Source: Hymenoscyphus infarciens (taxonomy: Eukaryota > Ascomycota > Leotiomycetes > Helotiales > Helotiaceae). From it: 64,000 bases of DNA. Of the stretch, positions 21,702 through 34,355 are shown piece by piece (the first letter of the stretch is position 1; the number at the start of each line of letters is the position of its first letter). The DNA lies in the NCBI GenBank assembly GCA_001414345.1, contig LLCB01000250.1:25008-89007 (forward strand), written 5' to 3'. The notes beneath the pieces are model-generated. The model was not told the DNA's origin. It ran no database searches and worked only from the letters and a program-made list of their open reading frames with translations. Position numbers and translations under genes: made by a program.

Positions 21702-24700
21702 CACCTCCTATTCGAGATTCAGTCTCTAAACCGGTTGTCCTATATAACTCTACTTATCTTTAACTTTTAACCTTTCTAAATAGGTAACTTTATAAGCTAT
21801 AATAGCTTTATAAACTTCTTATGCTTATTACCTCTTAATATCTTAGTTAGTCTATCTACTAGTATCTTATCTATAAGTACGTGGTATAATTCTATAATAC
21901 TCTTCTTTACTCTTTTATATATAAATTATTACTTATATACGAAGTGCTTTATATATTAATATAATTTGAGATTCTCTATAATTTATATAGCTCTATAGTA
22001 ATCGCTTCTTACTTAAACTTATAGAGCGTCTTTACTTTTATACTCTAATTCCGAGAGTAAGAACTATACTTATATAACCTCTTTTACTAATTCGATAATA
22101 CTATAGTATTCTAATTTAATCGAGTATAGTATAGTATAAGATTGTTTCTAAGATTAATAAGTAATAATACTCTCTTCTAAAAAGAAGGCATATCTAGAAG
22201 TCGATTTACTAGTATATAAGTAATTTATATAACTAGTATTAGTATATACTTCTAGTCCTTTTAGATCTAGTTCTTTATATATAATATACTAATTCTTTAT
22301 TCTTTGAAAATATTATAATAAGTGTTTTATAGCTTAAATATACTACTATGAAGGATTAACTAAAAACTTTGATAATACTAATATTATATATAATATATCT
22401 AGCTAAGTAAAGACAGCTATATAATTAGCTAATTCTACTATTAATTAGTACTTCTTTATACTCTCTTAAGAGGCTTATCCTATATTTAGTACTATAAAGT
22501 TTATATATCTAAGGTCTAAAGAAGTTATAACTAGATTATAGTCTTCTATATTAAAGTATTTAAGAATCTTCAAGATATAAGTATCTTAATAAAGATATAG
22601 CTTTTTATTTTCTCTATTATATAAAAGACGTACTCTAAGAAAATATCTAGCTAGACTAAGGTCCTCTATCTAAAACTTTATATAAAGGTCGGTTTTAACT
22701 TTATTAATATACTACTTTTCGCCTACTATTAAGAAGTTATCTATATATATATAAATAACAACTCTTATAGCTTTATTTTAATATATATAATAATTAGCTA
22801 TTAAAAGCTTAAATCCTATCTCTTTAAGTACCTTATATAATTTGTTTTACTATAGCTAAGAGGATTATTTAAGACTATATAAAGACTTATTTAATTTAGC
22901 TACGTATTCTTTAAGATTATATATAATACTATTCTTAGTATATTCTAGAAGTATATTATAGTAAACTTCTTTATTAATCTCGCTATTTAAGAAGATAGTA
23001 ATAACATCTATCTATTCGACTTTAAGATTATATATTATAGTAAGAGCTAAAATGATTCTCTAAAAGCTTGTCTTATATACTCCTATAAAAGTATAGTAAT
23101 AATCGACTCTATATTCTTACTCGAAGCTACGTATTACCTATCTTATCTTAAACTTTAAAATAACTAAATTAGCGTCTCTTTTAATATAATAAACGAATTT
23201 AGTAGTAAGTACTCTTTAGTCTTCTAGTACTAACTTTCGCTTAATTAGTATCTAGGTCTTTTTATATATAAGCGACTCTATCTCTATTCTTATAGTATAT
23301 CTCTACTCTTTAGAGTTTTCACTATTTAAGGCTTTAATTAAAGTCTATAAATTATTAGAAATTTAAATACTTTTATATTTAATAGTAGTATATACTTATC
23401 TAGTAATAAGCTTTATAAGAGACTTAATTTCCTTTAAAGTTATCTTCTTCTTTACTAAATTTATAATAATATTTAGATTAACCTTCTTAGTATAATCTTA
23501 ATAAGTATTAACACGTTTACTTAGTAGAATAGTAGGATATACCTTTTAAAGTTATTAAATAGGTTTATTAACTTCGTTATTAATAGAAACTTTATTAAGA
23601 ACTTCGTTATATTCGTTATAATCTAAATTAGTTAAGCTAGGTTTATCGATATTAAGATTAAGAGTAAAATTATTAAAGTTTATACTCTTATCTAAAGTAA
23701 TAGAAACTAGGATCTTATTATTAAGATTACTACTCTTAGATCTAGGTTCTAAGAGACTACGTCTACTAATATACTCTCTCTTATTAAATCTTATATCTAA
23801 GGATCTTATAACTCTTTATAATTCTAGTACTTAAATTCGCTAAATATATAAACCTTTATAACTAACTAATATACCTTTCTAAGCGTATATAGTAAGCTTT
23901 TTACTTATAACTCTATTCTATACTAGAATATAGATAAAAGCCTTATATTCTAATACTTTTAGATTTAATATATCTAGTATATTATCCTTATCTAGATAGA
24001 ATTTGTCTAGAAACTTTTAGTAAGAGGTCTTACTATTAACTATACTATTAGTAGTGATATTATATATTTAGATTAGTATAAGTAGTACTTCTCCTTAGAG
24101 AAACTTAGAGATCTCTTAGTTGATTACTATAGATTAGAGTCTTTTAATAAGAGTATAGATTACGTGCTTAGAAACCCTGTTCTATTTAAGTAATCTTAGA
24201 GTAGTAATCTTAAGCTTTATTCTAAGGTTTTTAGTATACTTCTAGATATCTTTAACTATAACTTCCTTTCCTCTATCTAGTCTAAATATCTTAATTTAGT
24301 AGCTATATTAGGTATATATTAATTACTTAAAAGCTTAAAGATGTTCTTATACCTCTTCTTTTATCTTTAAGAGGTATCCTTATTACTCCTTTAAATATTC
24401 GTTAGTTAAGATTATAGTATACTCTATACTATTATATATTAGAGGCTTAATTCATACTATATTACTAAATACACGTCTAAGGACTTCCTAGCTTTTATAC
24501 TCTAGATTAACAGCTTTTAGCCTATACTATATTAGCTTTCTAAGCTTATATAGAGTATATACGATTTCACCTTCTTAAGGTTCTAGATACTCTTTAAATT
24601 CTATACCTTTTACTAATTTAAAAGTCTTTTATATATTATTAAGACTAAGATGTCTAAAGTAATAATACTATATTATTAGCGAAGAGATTTTAACTTTTTA

Positions 24701-26951
24701 AAGTACTACTAGGTAAGCTATAACTATAGTTAATACTAACTCTTACTTAAAATTTCTTAGCTTCTTATTAGTTAAAATAAGAAAGCTAGCCTTCTTATTA
24801 GTCGAGAAGGTCTTAGTATTAGTACTTATACTACTTTTAATAATAGTATTATTAGCGTCTTAAGAAACTATAAAAGTTAGTCTCTTATTAAGATTAAGGT
24901 TATATTTAATAACTTTAACGTTTTGCTTTTTACTTAAATATATCTTTAAGTCCTTAGACAAAAGATAATTATTTAGTATCTCTAAAAGATAGTAATTATT
25001 ATCTAAAAGAGAGAAGATATACTTAGATTTAGTAAGCTATAATTTATACTTATTAATAATACCTCTAGTATCTATAAAGATATATCTACTAAAAAGGTTT
25101 ATACTACCTTCTAAGATATATAAATAATTCTTTAATTTAATATAGTAATAATTGTCCTTACTTTAGCTAGTATATAATTAAAGTACTACTATACTAATTC
25201 CTTAAATAGAGGCTATACTACTAACTATTACAATAGTATCTAAATTCTCTTCTTAGAAGTCTTCTTAAAAGCGATAGCGATTATATATAATATATAAGTT
25301 AACGCTAGTATCGTTTCTAAATCTCTTTCTCTAAGGTTTAGACTTTTATAAGAATACTATAATTACGTTAGTATTTAATTTAAGACTATATACTATATAT
25401 AAGCCTATATATCTAAAAGCACTTTCTATATCCTTAGTATTATTATTAAAGATATCCTTAGACTTAGTATTCTTATTCTTTAAAGAATTACCTCCCTTTT
25501 TACCTTCCTTTTTTAAGTCTTATTTAGTCTACTTCTTATCTTAAAAGGCCTCTTACTTTTCCTTCTTTTCCTTATTTTTTAGAAGAGAAAAGCATAAATC
25601 GGAGTTATGCTTATTAGACGTATAATAAGAGTAATTCTTATCCTCTTTACTATTATTACCTTTTAGGTATTATTACTATTATTAAGGCTTTATACTCTTA
25701 AAAAGAGCTTTGCTTTTAGTAGTCTCTCTAATATAAGCTTTATTTATAATATTAATAATTAAATAATTAAGGTCTAGTAGATTAAAACCTCGAAGATCTA
25801 CTTACTTAGCTATAAACTATTAAGAAAAGGACTATATTAATCCTTTAATGAAAAGAGTAGTATATTACTTCTTAATATCTGTTAATTTAAGATCTTTAAG
25901 CTTATACTTTATATTTAAGAAGTAACTAATATACTTCTTAAAATTATCGTATCTCTTATATTTATAGTTAATATAATCGCTGATTATATTATATATAAGT
26001 ATCTCTTCTTTTCTAGAGTACTTTCTTTTAAGAGTATCTTATATATCTTTTACGGTGTAGATGCTCTTAATAACTTTAGTAGAGAGAGCTTTAATATTAT
26101 TTATAATTATAGAGTAGTATCTAGCCTCTCTCTTATTCTAAAGGTTCTATAACTTTACGTTATTTATAGTTTCCTCTTCTTATATAGTAAATATTAATTC
26201 AACCTTCTTTAGTAGCTGAACATTCTCTTTAAGATAGACTTTTAATTTATATTAATATATAAGCCTTATTATCTCTTTCTTCTATAATAAGTAATTACTT
26301 TTATCTTTTAGACATAATCTTAACAGAAGCTAAAGAGTGCTATAATAGCTTAAATTTAATAGGTTTAATATATTGTTAGTACTAGTGAATATCGACTAAG
26401 GGGGTAGCAGCGGAGAAGCTTCTAATCTATTATTATTTAGGCTATTATTTTCTATACTTCTTAATTCTAATTCTTTTAATAGTGAATTCGATTTATTACT
26501 AGGACCTTCTAGATTATTATAAAGAGACTTTAAGAGCGATTCCTTAATTAGTAATTCTTTTATTAGTAAAAGTTGCTCTAGAACCTATATAAGAGTATTT
26601 ACTTTACTCTTACCTTTTCGTATAGTCGATACTAAAGAGAGTAAATCGTTAAAAGATAATTCGAGTATAGCTTAGAATACCTCTTACCTTTATAAGTCGA
26701 AGGTTGTTAGAGGGATCGATTGTTATACTTTTGTTGATTTACTAAACGGATTATTTAGACTCGATATATATTAAGGTATAGTTAGTACTTATATGTTTTC
26801 TAGTATTAACATCTCTTAACTTAAGTTTATATATATATATGTTGTTAGTAGTAATAAGATAATAAGTAAATTAACTTCTACTATTACGATTTAAGTGACA
26901 CTGTTAAATACTAATAGTATAATAGCTACTAGGCTTATAACCTATTATAGG

Positions 26952-27125
26952 TGTAAGGTTAAGAGAAGTGTTATAGGTATTTAAAAGTGTAGGGTAGAGA
27001 ATTAGGTATTAATTACTACTAGGAGAGAACTATCTACTGTGCGTAGGAGGGAGTATAAGTACTCTAAGAGTAAGCTAAACCCAATCGGGTAGCCATCACA
27101 AGAGTGAATATCTAATACAACAACA
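26952..27125 (-). repeat. 5' LTR of the copia element (right copy)
   Basis: 174 bp, aligned end to end with the left copy. Here the inner (left) half is mutated (TGTAAGGTTAAGAG) and the outer half is clean (ending CAACAACA). The mirrored gradient marks the edge of RIP on both sides of the element. Confidence 0.85.
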
Positions 27126-27450
27126 GTATCCAACCACTTCCAGCCACCTGTGAGTTGTGTCAAGAAGTGAGTAGTTTCAAAGACCCTTTACATAACCCCA
27201 AGTTTTGTCCAATTTCTAAAACTCAAGCTTGTAGGTGGTAAGAGATAGACATGTCAATATAGTTAATCTCATACAATGGGCTAGGGAAAGGGAGGAGGGA
27301 CGGGTAAGAATATTTAGTACGGTTAGGGAGTTGAGTGAGTATAGTTATGAGGAGGGAAAGATTTACTGGAAGGATCAACTTGGACAGGGGGCTGTGCTTA
27401 GACATCTTTTACGAAAGTTGGCGGAGGCTCGTACTGGATATTATGTATAA
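27126..27450 (+). pseudogene. C2H2 gene, 3' part, separated by copia insertion
   Basis: Continues the region broken at 21527. Coding sequence to 27166 (IQPLPATCELCQE) is followed by an intron at 27167-27234 (GTGAGT...TTGTAG), then 27235-27450 to a stop (VVRDRHVNIVNLIQWA, VRIFSTVRELSEY, AVLRHLLRKL). Both pieces show normal codon use and no TA decay, and the CxxC beside RDRHVNIVNLI fits one conserved domain with the left piece. It has no promoter or start of its own. Confidence 0.75.
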
Positions 27451-28773
27451 CAAAGGGGAGTGCCAGGTCGAGAAAATGCAGCTTGGGCTTTTTCTGTGTA
27501 TGTAAATACACTCTTAGCCCCGGTTAATTGAATAAGGATTGCCAGAATGGGGAGGAGGTTAAGCGAAGGAAAATGAAAAAGTGGACACTGCTGCTACTAA
27601 ATTCCATGGCCTTGAAAAGCTCATGGTTTCAAAGAGATACATTGACTCACATGCTGATTGGAAACTCCCAGTCACGACTTGCTTACATAGAGAGGCTTTC
27701 GGAAATAGGATAATTTATTCCCGGAGAGTGCTACAAGGTCTCTTCTCGTTCCATTCCTGAGACCCCGAAGTCCATCATCCAGACTCCCAATATCAACCAT
27801 CTGTTTTGCGAGAACAATTCAAAGAGCGTTGTCCAAAGAATGCAAAGTAAACTCTAGTTCCGATTGGCACGCAGAACTGTATTATTCTGAGCCAGGTAGC
27901 TAAATTATGAGCATCGAAAACGAAAAGAAACCGATAGTCGGTTGCCGGAAGTACACGCGCAAGATGTAAGACTAAGGCGTTGAAACCATAGAAAAAGAGG
28001 GAAAAAACCACTAGGGCGACAAAGTACTGGGTGCTATGGTGAGCGATGGTGTTTTTAGAGAGATACTAGGCGCGCCAGGAAAACAGTGTGGTGAGGGTCC
28101 TGGGGATCTACGAGAGAGATACTTGACGACTCGTTTCGTTGAGTGGAGCGAAGAACCAGGGAGTCAGAGCTTCCGCTTCCTCGGGTGCGAATTTTGCAAG
28201 TGACCCGAAATTCTCTGTGGCTCGTACGGCAAAGACAAGGACAGTACAATTTGAAATAGTTGGCGTTTGGCTGCTGAATATAAGCAAGGCGACGAAGGAC
28301 AAGAACTTACCAATATAAAGGATTCTAGGGGCTCTCTATGGGAGGCTATTAGTTTAATAGGTAGTTAAACAACAGTTGGCGTCATCAAGACGTACCTCAA
28401 TCAGCGCTGACAGTCTTTGGTCCATGTCTGGGGCATTGTCATTGAATGACGGGGAGTTCATGTGGTTGAGAAGTTCACTGTGTTCTTGTGCTGTTGTTGT
28501 AGTAGGAAAAATTGAAGTGTTGTGTAGCTTGTAAAAAGACGTTGTGCTTGTATTTAAACTTTATTTCTACCAGATTCTTTTTTAACTTTCTGTATTCACT
28601 TTTGGCTGTTATGCAGTGAGCTCGTGTTCTTATGATTTTTGTTGTTACTAGCTTCTTTTCTCTGATAAGCGACTAAGTGTAGTAATTGATAGCTGAGATG
28701 GAGGCACTTAAAAGCAAATTCTCTCTCGCTAAAAACTCTACTTCTTCATGCATTTAAAGCAAAGTGACTAAAG
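27451..28773. other. Intergenic, no gene recognised
   Basis: Ordinary base composition downstream of the broken C2H2 gene. Open frames near 28055-28302 are short and have no supported start or family. No repeat seen. Confidence 0.4.
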
Positions 28774-29367
28774 CTAGTTCCCAAACCCTTGTTCCCACAT
28801 CTGAGACAACTGGCTGATTCCCATCCGAACTCTGGGAGCAACGCCAGTGTTGAAACCCTCCGTAATAACCTCCTTCCCAGTGACTACTGTCGTTATTACC
28901 GCAGTCGTCACCTCCCAAGCTGAAGGTTTGTCCACCTCCAGCAATCTCTCTTCCCACCCTGCCAAAGCCATAGGGTCTCGGACTTCTTCGGGTGGGTTAA
29001 ATTCATACTTCTTGACCATGAACTCCCTCTCACCCTTGCTCCTTTTCTGTGTTTCAACATCCCACCTTGGTTCAATCATATTTCCCTTCCACAGCATCTT
29101 CAATTGCTCGTACCATCCAAGCTCCTCCCGAGTTTGATCACTCTTCCAACTTGAACTCACCTCAACAGGTGAATCGGGACAAGGGGGATCAGAAGAGGGC
29201 TTATACTCAAAAGTCAAAATACATCCCTCGCTACGGTTCGGTCCAACTATTTGCACCTCTGCAGGCCATTTAGGCGAGCGCATCAATTTCTCAAAAATGA
29301 ATATCTTCCATTGTTCAACGTTGCGACCGTAGAGGTTTAGTGTTATATGGGGTTCTGTGGTAGACAT
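28774..29367 (-). CDS. Hypothetical protein, 197 residues
   Basis: Single open frame from an ATG at 29367 (MSTTEPHITLNLYGRN) to a stop at 28774-28776. I do not recognise the family. The product is rich in Trp and charged residues (WKIFIFEKLMRSPKWP, then RSKGEREFMVKKYEF), with no signal peptide; the C-terminal third (SAWEVTTAVITTVVTGKEVI) contains a mildly hydrophobic stretch that is probably not membrane-spanning. The frame extends upstream of the ATG only by non-ATG codons. A short reverse frame at 29700-29538 (MVMQAVCCKGLG...) preceded by a CGCAG acceptor could be an exon of a neighbouring gene, but I cannot link it. Confidence 0.6.
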   Translation of the reverse strand: MSTTEPHITLNLYGRNVEQWKIFIFEKLMRSPKWPAEVQIVGPNRSEGCILTFEYKPSSDPPCPDSPVEVSSSWKSDQTREELGWYEQLKMLWKGNMIEPRWDVETQKRSKGEREFMVKKYEFNPPEEVRDPMALAGWEERLLEVDKPSAWEVTTAVITTVVTGKEVITEGFNTGVAPRVRMGISQLSQMWEQGFGN

Positions 29368-32300
29368 CTCTCGAAACTTCAAAGAAAAGAAGGAAGGAAG
29401 GAAAGGAGGGGGAATATTATCAAAAAGAACACCACTGGAAACGCAAAATAGCAAAAGAGTGACAGGAGACTAACATACAACCCCACTGACAAAGAAAGAG
29501 CCTTGAGACTTGGAGTTGGAAAGCTTTTTGGTTCACATCAAAACTGAAAAGTGAGACCAAGAATTCCACAGCCTTCTCCGAGATTCAGCACACCCTCGTC
29601 ACTCTCTTCAAAAGCAATGTTTGTAACAATGTCCATGATCTCACTTCTCAATTTTCCGAGACCTTTGCAACATACTGCTTGCATCACCATGGAAAGATCA
29701 CCCACCAACAGAGTACCAGTTTCTGCGATCAAAAAACCTAACAAACTTAGAAATACCCTAAGAAAGCTTCGAACACAGTGGGAGAGTTATAAAAGATATG
29801 TGGGACCTCCCTACCCACCAACACACTCACAACAAAGAATCCAACATCTCAACATGACACGCGAGTTGAGAACTCGATAACCAACAACCCTTCCATCTTT
29901 TACTTTTTCAAAACACCAAAGACGAAGAAGAAGAATATACACAACCCTCAATGAAAGATGAACATACACAGAGCAACGATTCCATTATCGCAACACAATC
30001 CAGCATTCAACCCATAGCTCACTCTTCAACCCAAGGCAGCCTATCCTTAAATCCTTTCAATCTTTTGATGCATTCCCCTTCTCCACTTGAATTACCCGAG
30101 AGCTCTGAGAGCATTGCTGCGATTGAGTGACCTTCTTATCCTTCTCCGAGATGATCTTAGGTATGAATGGAACCAAAATAAAAAACCCACCTTAGCCGTA
30201 GATTTTCCCATGTCCTACAGTAGGTCCCAAAAAGGAGCGAAACACTCTTGCTCAACAGTAACGAAGAATTCGACAACAAAAATCTCCCGGGAAAAAAAAA
30301 GATAATGAGTTACTCAAACGTGGGTGACAAAAGTTTCAGAACACCTTGAATTGCTCTTACGATATGAGTACCAAAGCAGCTTCTGGGCGCCGTCCTGTCC
30401 GTCCGTGACTCATTCATGTCTTTGCGGGACTTATTCCTATCTTTGGTAAGTTCAAAAACTCTATTATATATATAAGGTCGAGTAGAGGCACGGTGAGAAC
30501 AATCGAACCAGCTTCAAAAAAACTCTTACGCATAAGAGAAGTGAGCATTACTCTGCGAAAATTCACCTACTTCCACCTCGATCATTCGAAACGGTCTAGA
30601 AGAATTGAAAGTATCGTTCAAGAAGATCCGAAAGAAGGAGAAATTCAGTTTCCCAATTCCCCCAAGCCCTCTAAAACAGCGTTGAATCATAAGAAAGAGA
30701 GAGGGTGTTTAACTTCTCTCACAACCCCAGAACCAAACGAACCAAACCCACTCCCCAAAAGCCCAATATCCCATTCTATAAACGACTCCTAAACCATCCA
30801 TCCCAAAAGATCTCGCCACCAATCCGCAAAACGAACGGATACGGCACATTTCTTCTGCGGTCTTTACACTCCTCGACGACATCTACTCCAGGACTCAAAA
30901 CATCCCAGCCCAATACAACACCAAGGAACCACCTCAACAACCTCAACCTCAACCTCCTTTTTCCTATTCCCAAAAAGGAGAAAAAATATTCGACAGCAAA
31001 CGATTGCATCCTCGACTTGGTCACAATAGATTATTCTTCCTCTGTCATGAGCTCCGAGATCTACCAGTACTTGGATCGAATACTGCAGCGGATTTTCAGC
31101 CAGCACCAAATCTGCGACTGGATACTCTAGCATTGCTACCCTAGACTTTTATTTTTGGTATGTATAGCTTTATGAACGATGAATTGGTGTTAAGGTGACA
31201 AAGAACTCTCCTATCTAGCCTCGGTATGAACTCTAACAAAAATTGCAAATATACTAACACTGGTTTTTGCAATTACTAGCACAATTAAAAAACACTGCAG
31301 AAAAAAGCCCCCCGGATCTTTCTAAACAATCATGACCAAGGTCCCCAAAAAAAGCAAATCCACCAGGTCCTTGGCAAATACGCCTCCATCTTAGTCAGGT
31401 AACACACGATGAGATGACCTACCAATAACCTAACGATGTCGTATTACACCAAAATCAATACCTCGATGCGATGAAGCTTTTTGCATAACTCGGTTGTACG
31501 ATGGCCGAATAATTAGTACAAGTGCAGTGGCTTTTTCGCGAAATTCTGGTGGCGCATTACTGTTCATGGACTGATGTAAGATTAAAAGGATGCTCAGAAA
31601 GTTGCATTCAAAAGTACCTTATCCCATCTCAATGAACCTGTAAGACTCATGTGTCAGCCACAACATTACCACTTTTGGGGAGTACCTTTTTCTTCTTCAG
31701 GTAAGGAGATGAGGCTGTGAATTGAATCCAAGGGTTATAAAAACACATCGACTTGAAAAATTGACATGGCGAAGGGTGCTGTATGTGTAGGAGTTTACGA
31801 GCGATTAGTTGCCTCATTAATGGGTACGGCGATTCGCAGTTCAGTTGATAATTGTGTTAAAAAGGGGCGGGGGCGATTTGTATTGGCAAATTATCATAAT
31901 AGTATCTAGCGAGTTTTTTTTTTTTTTTTTTCGAAATCAACGAGCACGTTGGGAAGTTGCTGTCAAATATATTGCTTGCGCAATGCGAATTTTGTTGATC
32001 ACAGATTGGAAGGTTGAGTTTTTGCTTTTCGATTCTGTTCTGGCGACTTAAGCATACCCAAGTCGAGACATCTTCGAAAGGCGTAAAGGCCGAAATCAAG
32101 GTTGTAATAATTTTGCGCAGCCAACGCTGAATAGTTGTACAAGGGAACATGAGGGGCTGATTATAAGGGCTGACCGTGAACGAACCAGATATCTGCTCCA
32201 GGAAAGATCCGACCGAACCCACTTAGAGGGCCCAAGAATTGTTGACCCGCGCCCGACTGACAGAATGTCGTTCCGTAATGACCTGAGAAGAAAGCTAAAA

Positions 32301-32555
32301 GAAAATTTCCCTAGCATCCGTAATGAAAGTCATCAAAAATGACCCGAAATTTCGCTCGATCCGAAAGTGTAACACCCGCTTTTTGCATTTCCGCCGCTCG
32401 AAGCTTTGGACCATGTTTGATGAAGACAAAGGAGAAAAGTAGACACGTGGAAGTGCACCTGCATCAATGAAAGCCGCAGATCCAAAGCTGTTGTTGTGCG
32501 TCGAGATCGTGCGAGTTTAACGAGCAGGGCGCTCACCACCTAAGTTGGTCAGCGA
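29368..32555. other. Intergenic, about 3.2 kb, no gene recognised
   Basis: Several open frames of 60-140 codons occur (for example 30705-31130 on +), but none has a recognisable domain, consistent codon use or convincing splice sites. A T-run of about 18 lies near 31913-31931. No repeat element could be delimited. Confidence 0.4.
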
Positions 32556-33668
32556 TCAATATTCACGACGGGCATTTCTCTCCTCATCGTAGTGTCTACC
32601 TCCATATGGCTCCTGGGCCTCGCGACGAGGGGCAGGATCGCCATAGGCGGCTGCAGGTGGAGCATCACGAGCTGAGCCGCGATCTCCTCCTCTGTCATAA
32701 CGATCAGAGTATCCTCCACCTCCGCGAGGGCGGTCATCGCCTCCACGGCTGCTGTATCGGTCATCGCGGGCGTAACGGTCAACTCCTCGAGGAGCATAGT
32801 CGTCACGATCACGGCCACCATATCCTCGATCGCGGCGATCATCACGGCGGTAATCATCGTAACGTCCACCACCTCCTCCGTATCCACCGCCTCCACGACG
32901 ACGGTCATCATAACGATCATTGTATCGGCCACCACCTGAAGGTCCGTGACGTGGGTCCTCTTCTATTGTTTTAGTTAATTGTGTAGGACAAAAATGGATG
33001 GGGTACTAGCCTCTCTTTGGTGGTCCAAAGTACTTTCCTGGGGTCGGGGTACGAGGACGGGATCGACGAGCCTTCTCGATGCTCAAGGTACGGCCTTCGA
33101 TGACTTCACCTTGGAGACCCTCCTTGGCAGCATCAGCTTGCTCAGCAGTGTCCATTTTGACGAAACCGAAGCCACGGGATTCCTTGGTGTGAGGGTCAAG
33201 CATGATTTGGCACTTCTCAACCTCACCATACTTCTCGAAAAGACGAGTAACCTCCTGCTCCGAGAGACGTGGATGGATACCAGTTACGAACAAGTTGGAG
33301 CCTGGGTTGACGGCACCATCATCTGCTGGTGGGCCACGGTCGTTCTTTGGAGGACCACTATGTATCGTCAGAAGGTGAACATGGCTGATGGATATATATA
33401 GAGCAACTCACCGGCTATCCATGTGTCCATTGCCGTTGGGGGAGGCGGATCGGCGAGGACCACCTCGTGGGCTGTCATTGCGACGGGTTGGGCGAGGAGA
33501 GGCACTGCGGTCGCGGTCGTAACGTGGTGCTTCATCTACGCGTCGCAGGTTGAATTAGCATCGGGTGCATCGAGTCATCGTGGCCGGCGCCAGTTTCACG
33601 AGGTGAGGAAGTGGTTGCATACCTTCGAATCGAGTACCGTTCTCGTTCTCGTAATCCATGGAAGCCAT
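32556..33668 (-). CDS. SR/Tra2-like RNA-binding protein with one RRM
   Basis: Nuclear RNA-binding protein probably acting in splicing. Exons 33668-33623, 33535-33412, 33357-33011, 32962-32556, about 307 residues. It has an RS/RR-type N-terminus (RYDRDRSASPRPTRRNDSP), one RRM with RNP2 LFVTGI and RNP1 RGFGFVKM (about residues 80-155), a TPTPGKYFGPP linker and a long Gly/Arg/Asp/Tyr-rich tail. This matches the transformer-2 layout. The first two introns use GTATGC and GTGAGT. The third appears to start with GC (AGAG|GCTAGT) and end in AATAG: using it joins PPKR to the RG-rich tail in frame, whereas reading through gives a TAG two codons later. The retained-intron form would lack the whole tail, so splicing here could control the protein. 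Confidence 0.87.
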
Positions 33669-34355
33669 GATGAGATGCGAGTCTTTGTCAACTGGTGAAA
33701 GGGCGAGGCCGAAGGGGTTGAGTATTAAAAGATTATTCGGAACCGGGTGTGACGCGACACAGGAGCTGAGTAGATCAAGTCGAGGGGGGCTGTTGATGGA
33801 GAGAGTATCTCTGGGGGGTGGGAGAGATAAAAAGTTGATAGATTGATCTCGTCGGGAGAAGTTGCAGGTGTTGGTTTGCGACGACTTTGAAGGGAGCAAG
33901 AAAAGAGCGCACAGACCACAGCCCAGTAGCGCTATGCCGCTTTGGGCGTACTAGCGTCGGAAGTCAGCCGCGCCTCCTCAAATAGGTTTGCCAAGGCCTT
34001 AGAGTGAATCTTTTTTTTGAGCATTATTCACGAGCATCTATCTTGACAAATTTAATGGGATTCCAATTTAATGCAGAGTCCCGAGAAGCCTCTAGGAAAC
34101 ATTTCATTCTTTATCATGTTTATTCAAACTTCTGTTGACCCTATACAATCCTGGCATTTCCCCCCCTGTTTACTAAGGTTGATGCTTGTTGAGCCGCAAA
34201 CCTGCAGACCCCCCCCCCTTTTCCTATTTGCCATGGAAGGCCCTGGATAAATATTTGCATCTGCTCCGGGCTTAGTTTCTCCTTCTATAGATAGATTGAA
34301 TCCTCTATTTCTGGTACAAGATTTCATATTTCATATCCAATCATGCACTTACAAG
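33669..34355. other. Spacer between SR-like and glutaminase genes
   Basis: Holds the promoter of the SR-like gene and the 3' end of the glutaminase gene, including a C-run near 34210. No separate gene seen. Confidence 0.4.

Larger units (their letters stand above)
21528..27125 (-). mobile_element. Ty1/copia LTR retrotransposon, RIP-inactivated
   Basis: 5.6-kb element with 174-bp LTRs at 21528-21701 and 26952-27125, both TG...CA. It lies in reverse orientation, shown by reverse-strand relics: a reverse-transcriptase active site near 22723-22770 (VVIY-x-Y-x-D-N-x-LIVGE, where family members have YVDD) and a Gag zinc knuckle near 25592-25633 with C-x2-C-x4-H-x4-C spacing but two cysteines changed to tyrosine. 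A GGTTATAAGCC motif just inside the right LTR resembles an initiator-tRNA-Met primer site after G-to-A change. The body is extremely TA-rich with stops in every frame. Nearly all LTR differences are transitions. I find no 5-bp target duplication: the flanks read CGATG and GTATC. Confidence 0.88.

Noticed and set aside
28055..28302. Two overlapping minus frames with Cys/Arg/Ser-rich product
   Set aside because: Start codons are non-ATG and the two frames cover the same DNA; no family resemblance.
31913..31931. Poly-T run considered as a retroposon tail
   Set aside because: No adjoining LINE/SINE-like sequence or target duplication; left as a simple homopolymer.
32549..32935. 128-codon Met/Val/Thr-rich minus-strand frame
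   Set aside because: It is a shifted reading of the Gly/Arg/Asp-rich tail of the SR-like protein, whose own frame is open and ends in a normal stop.
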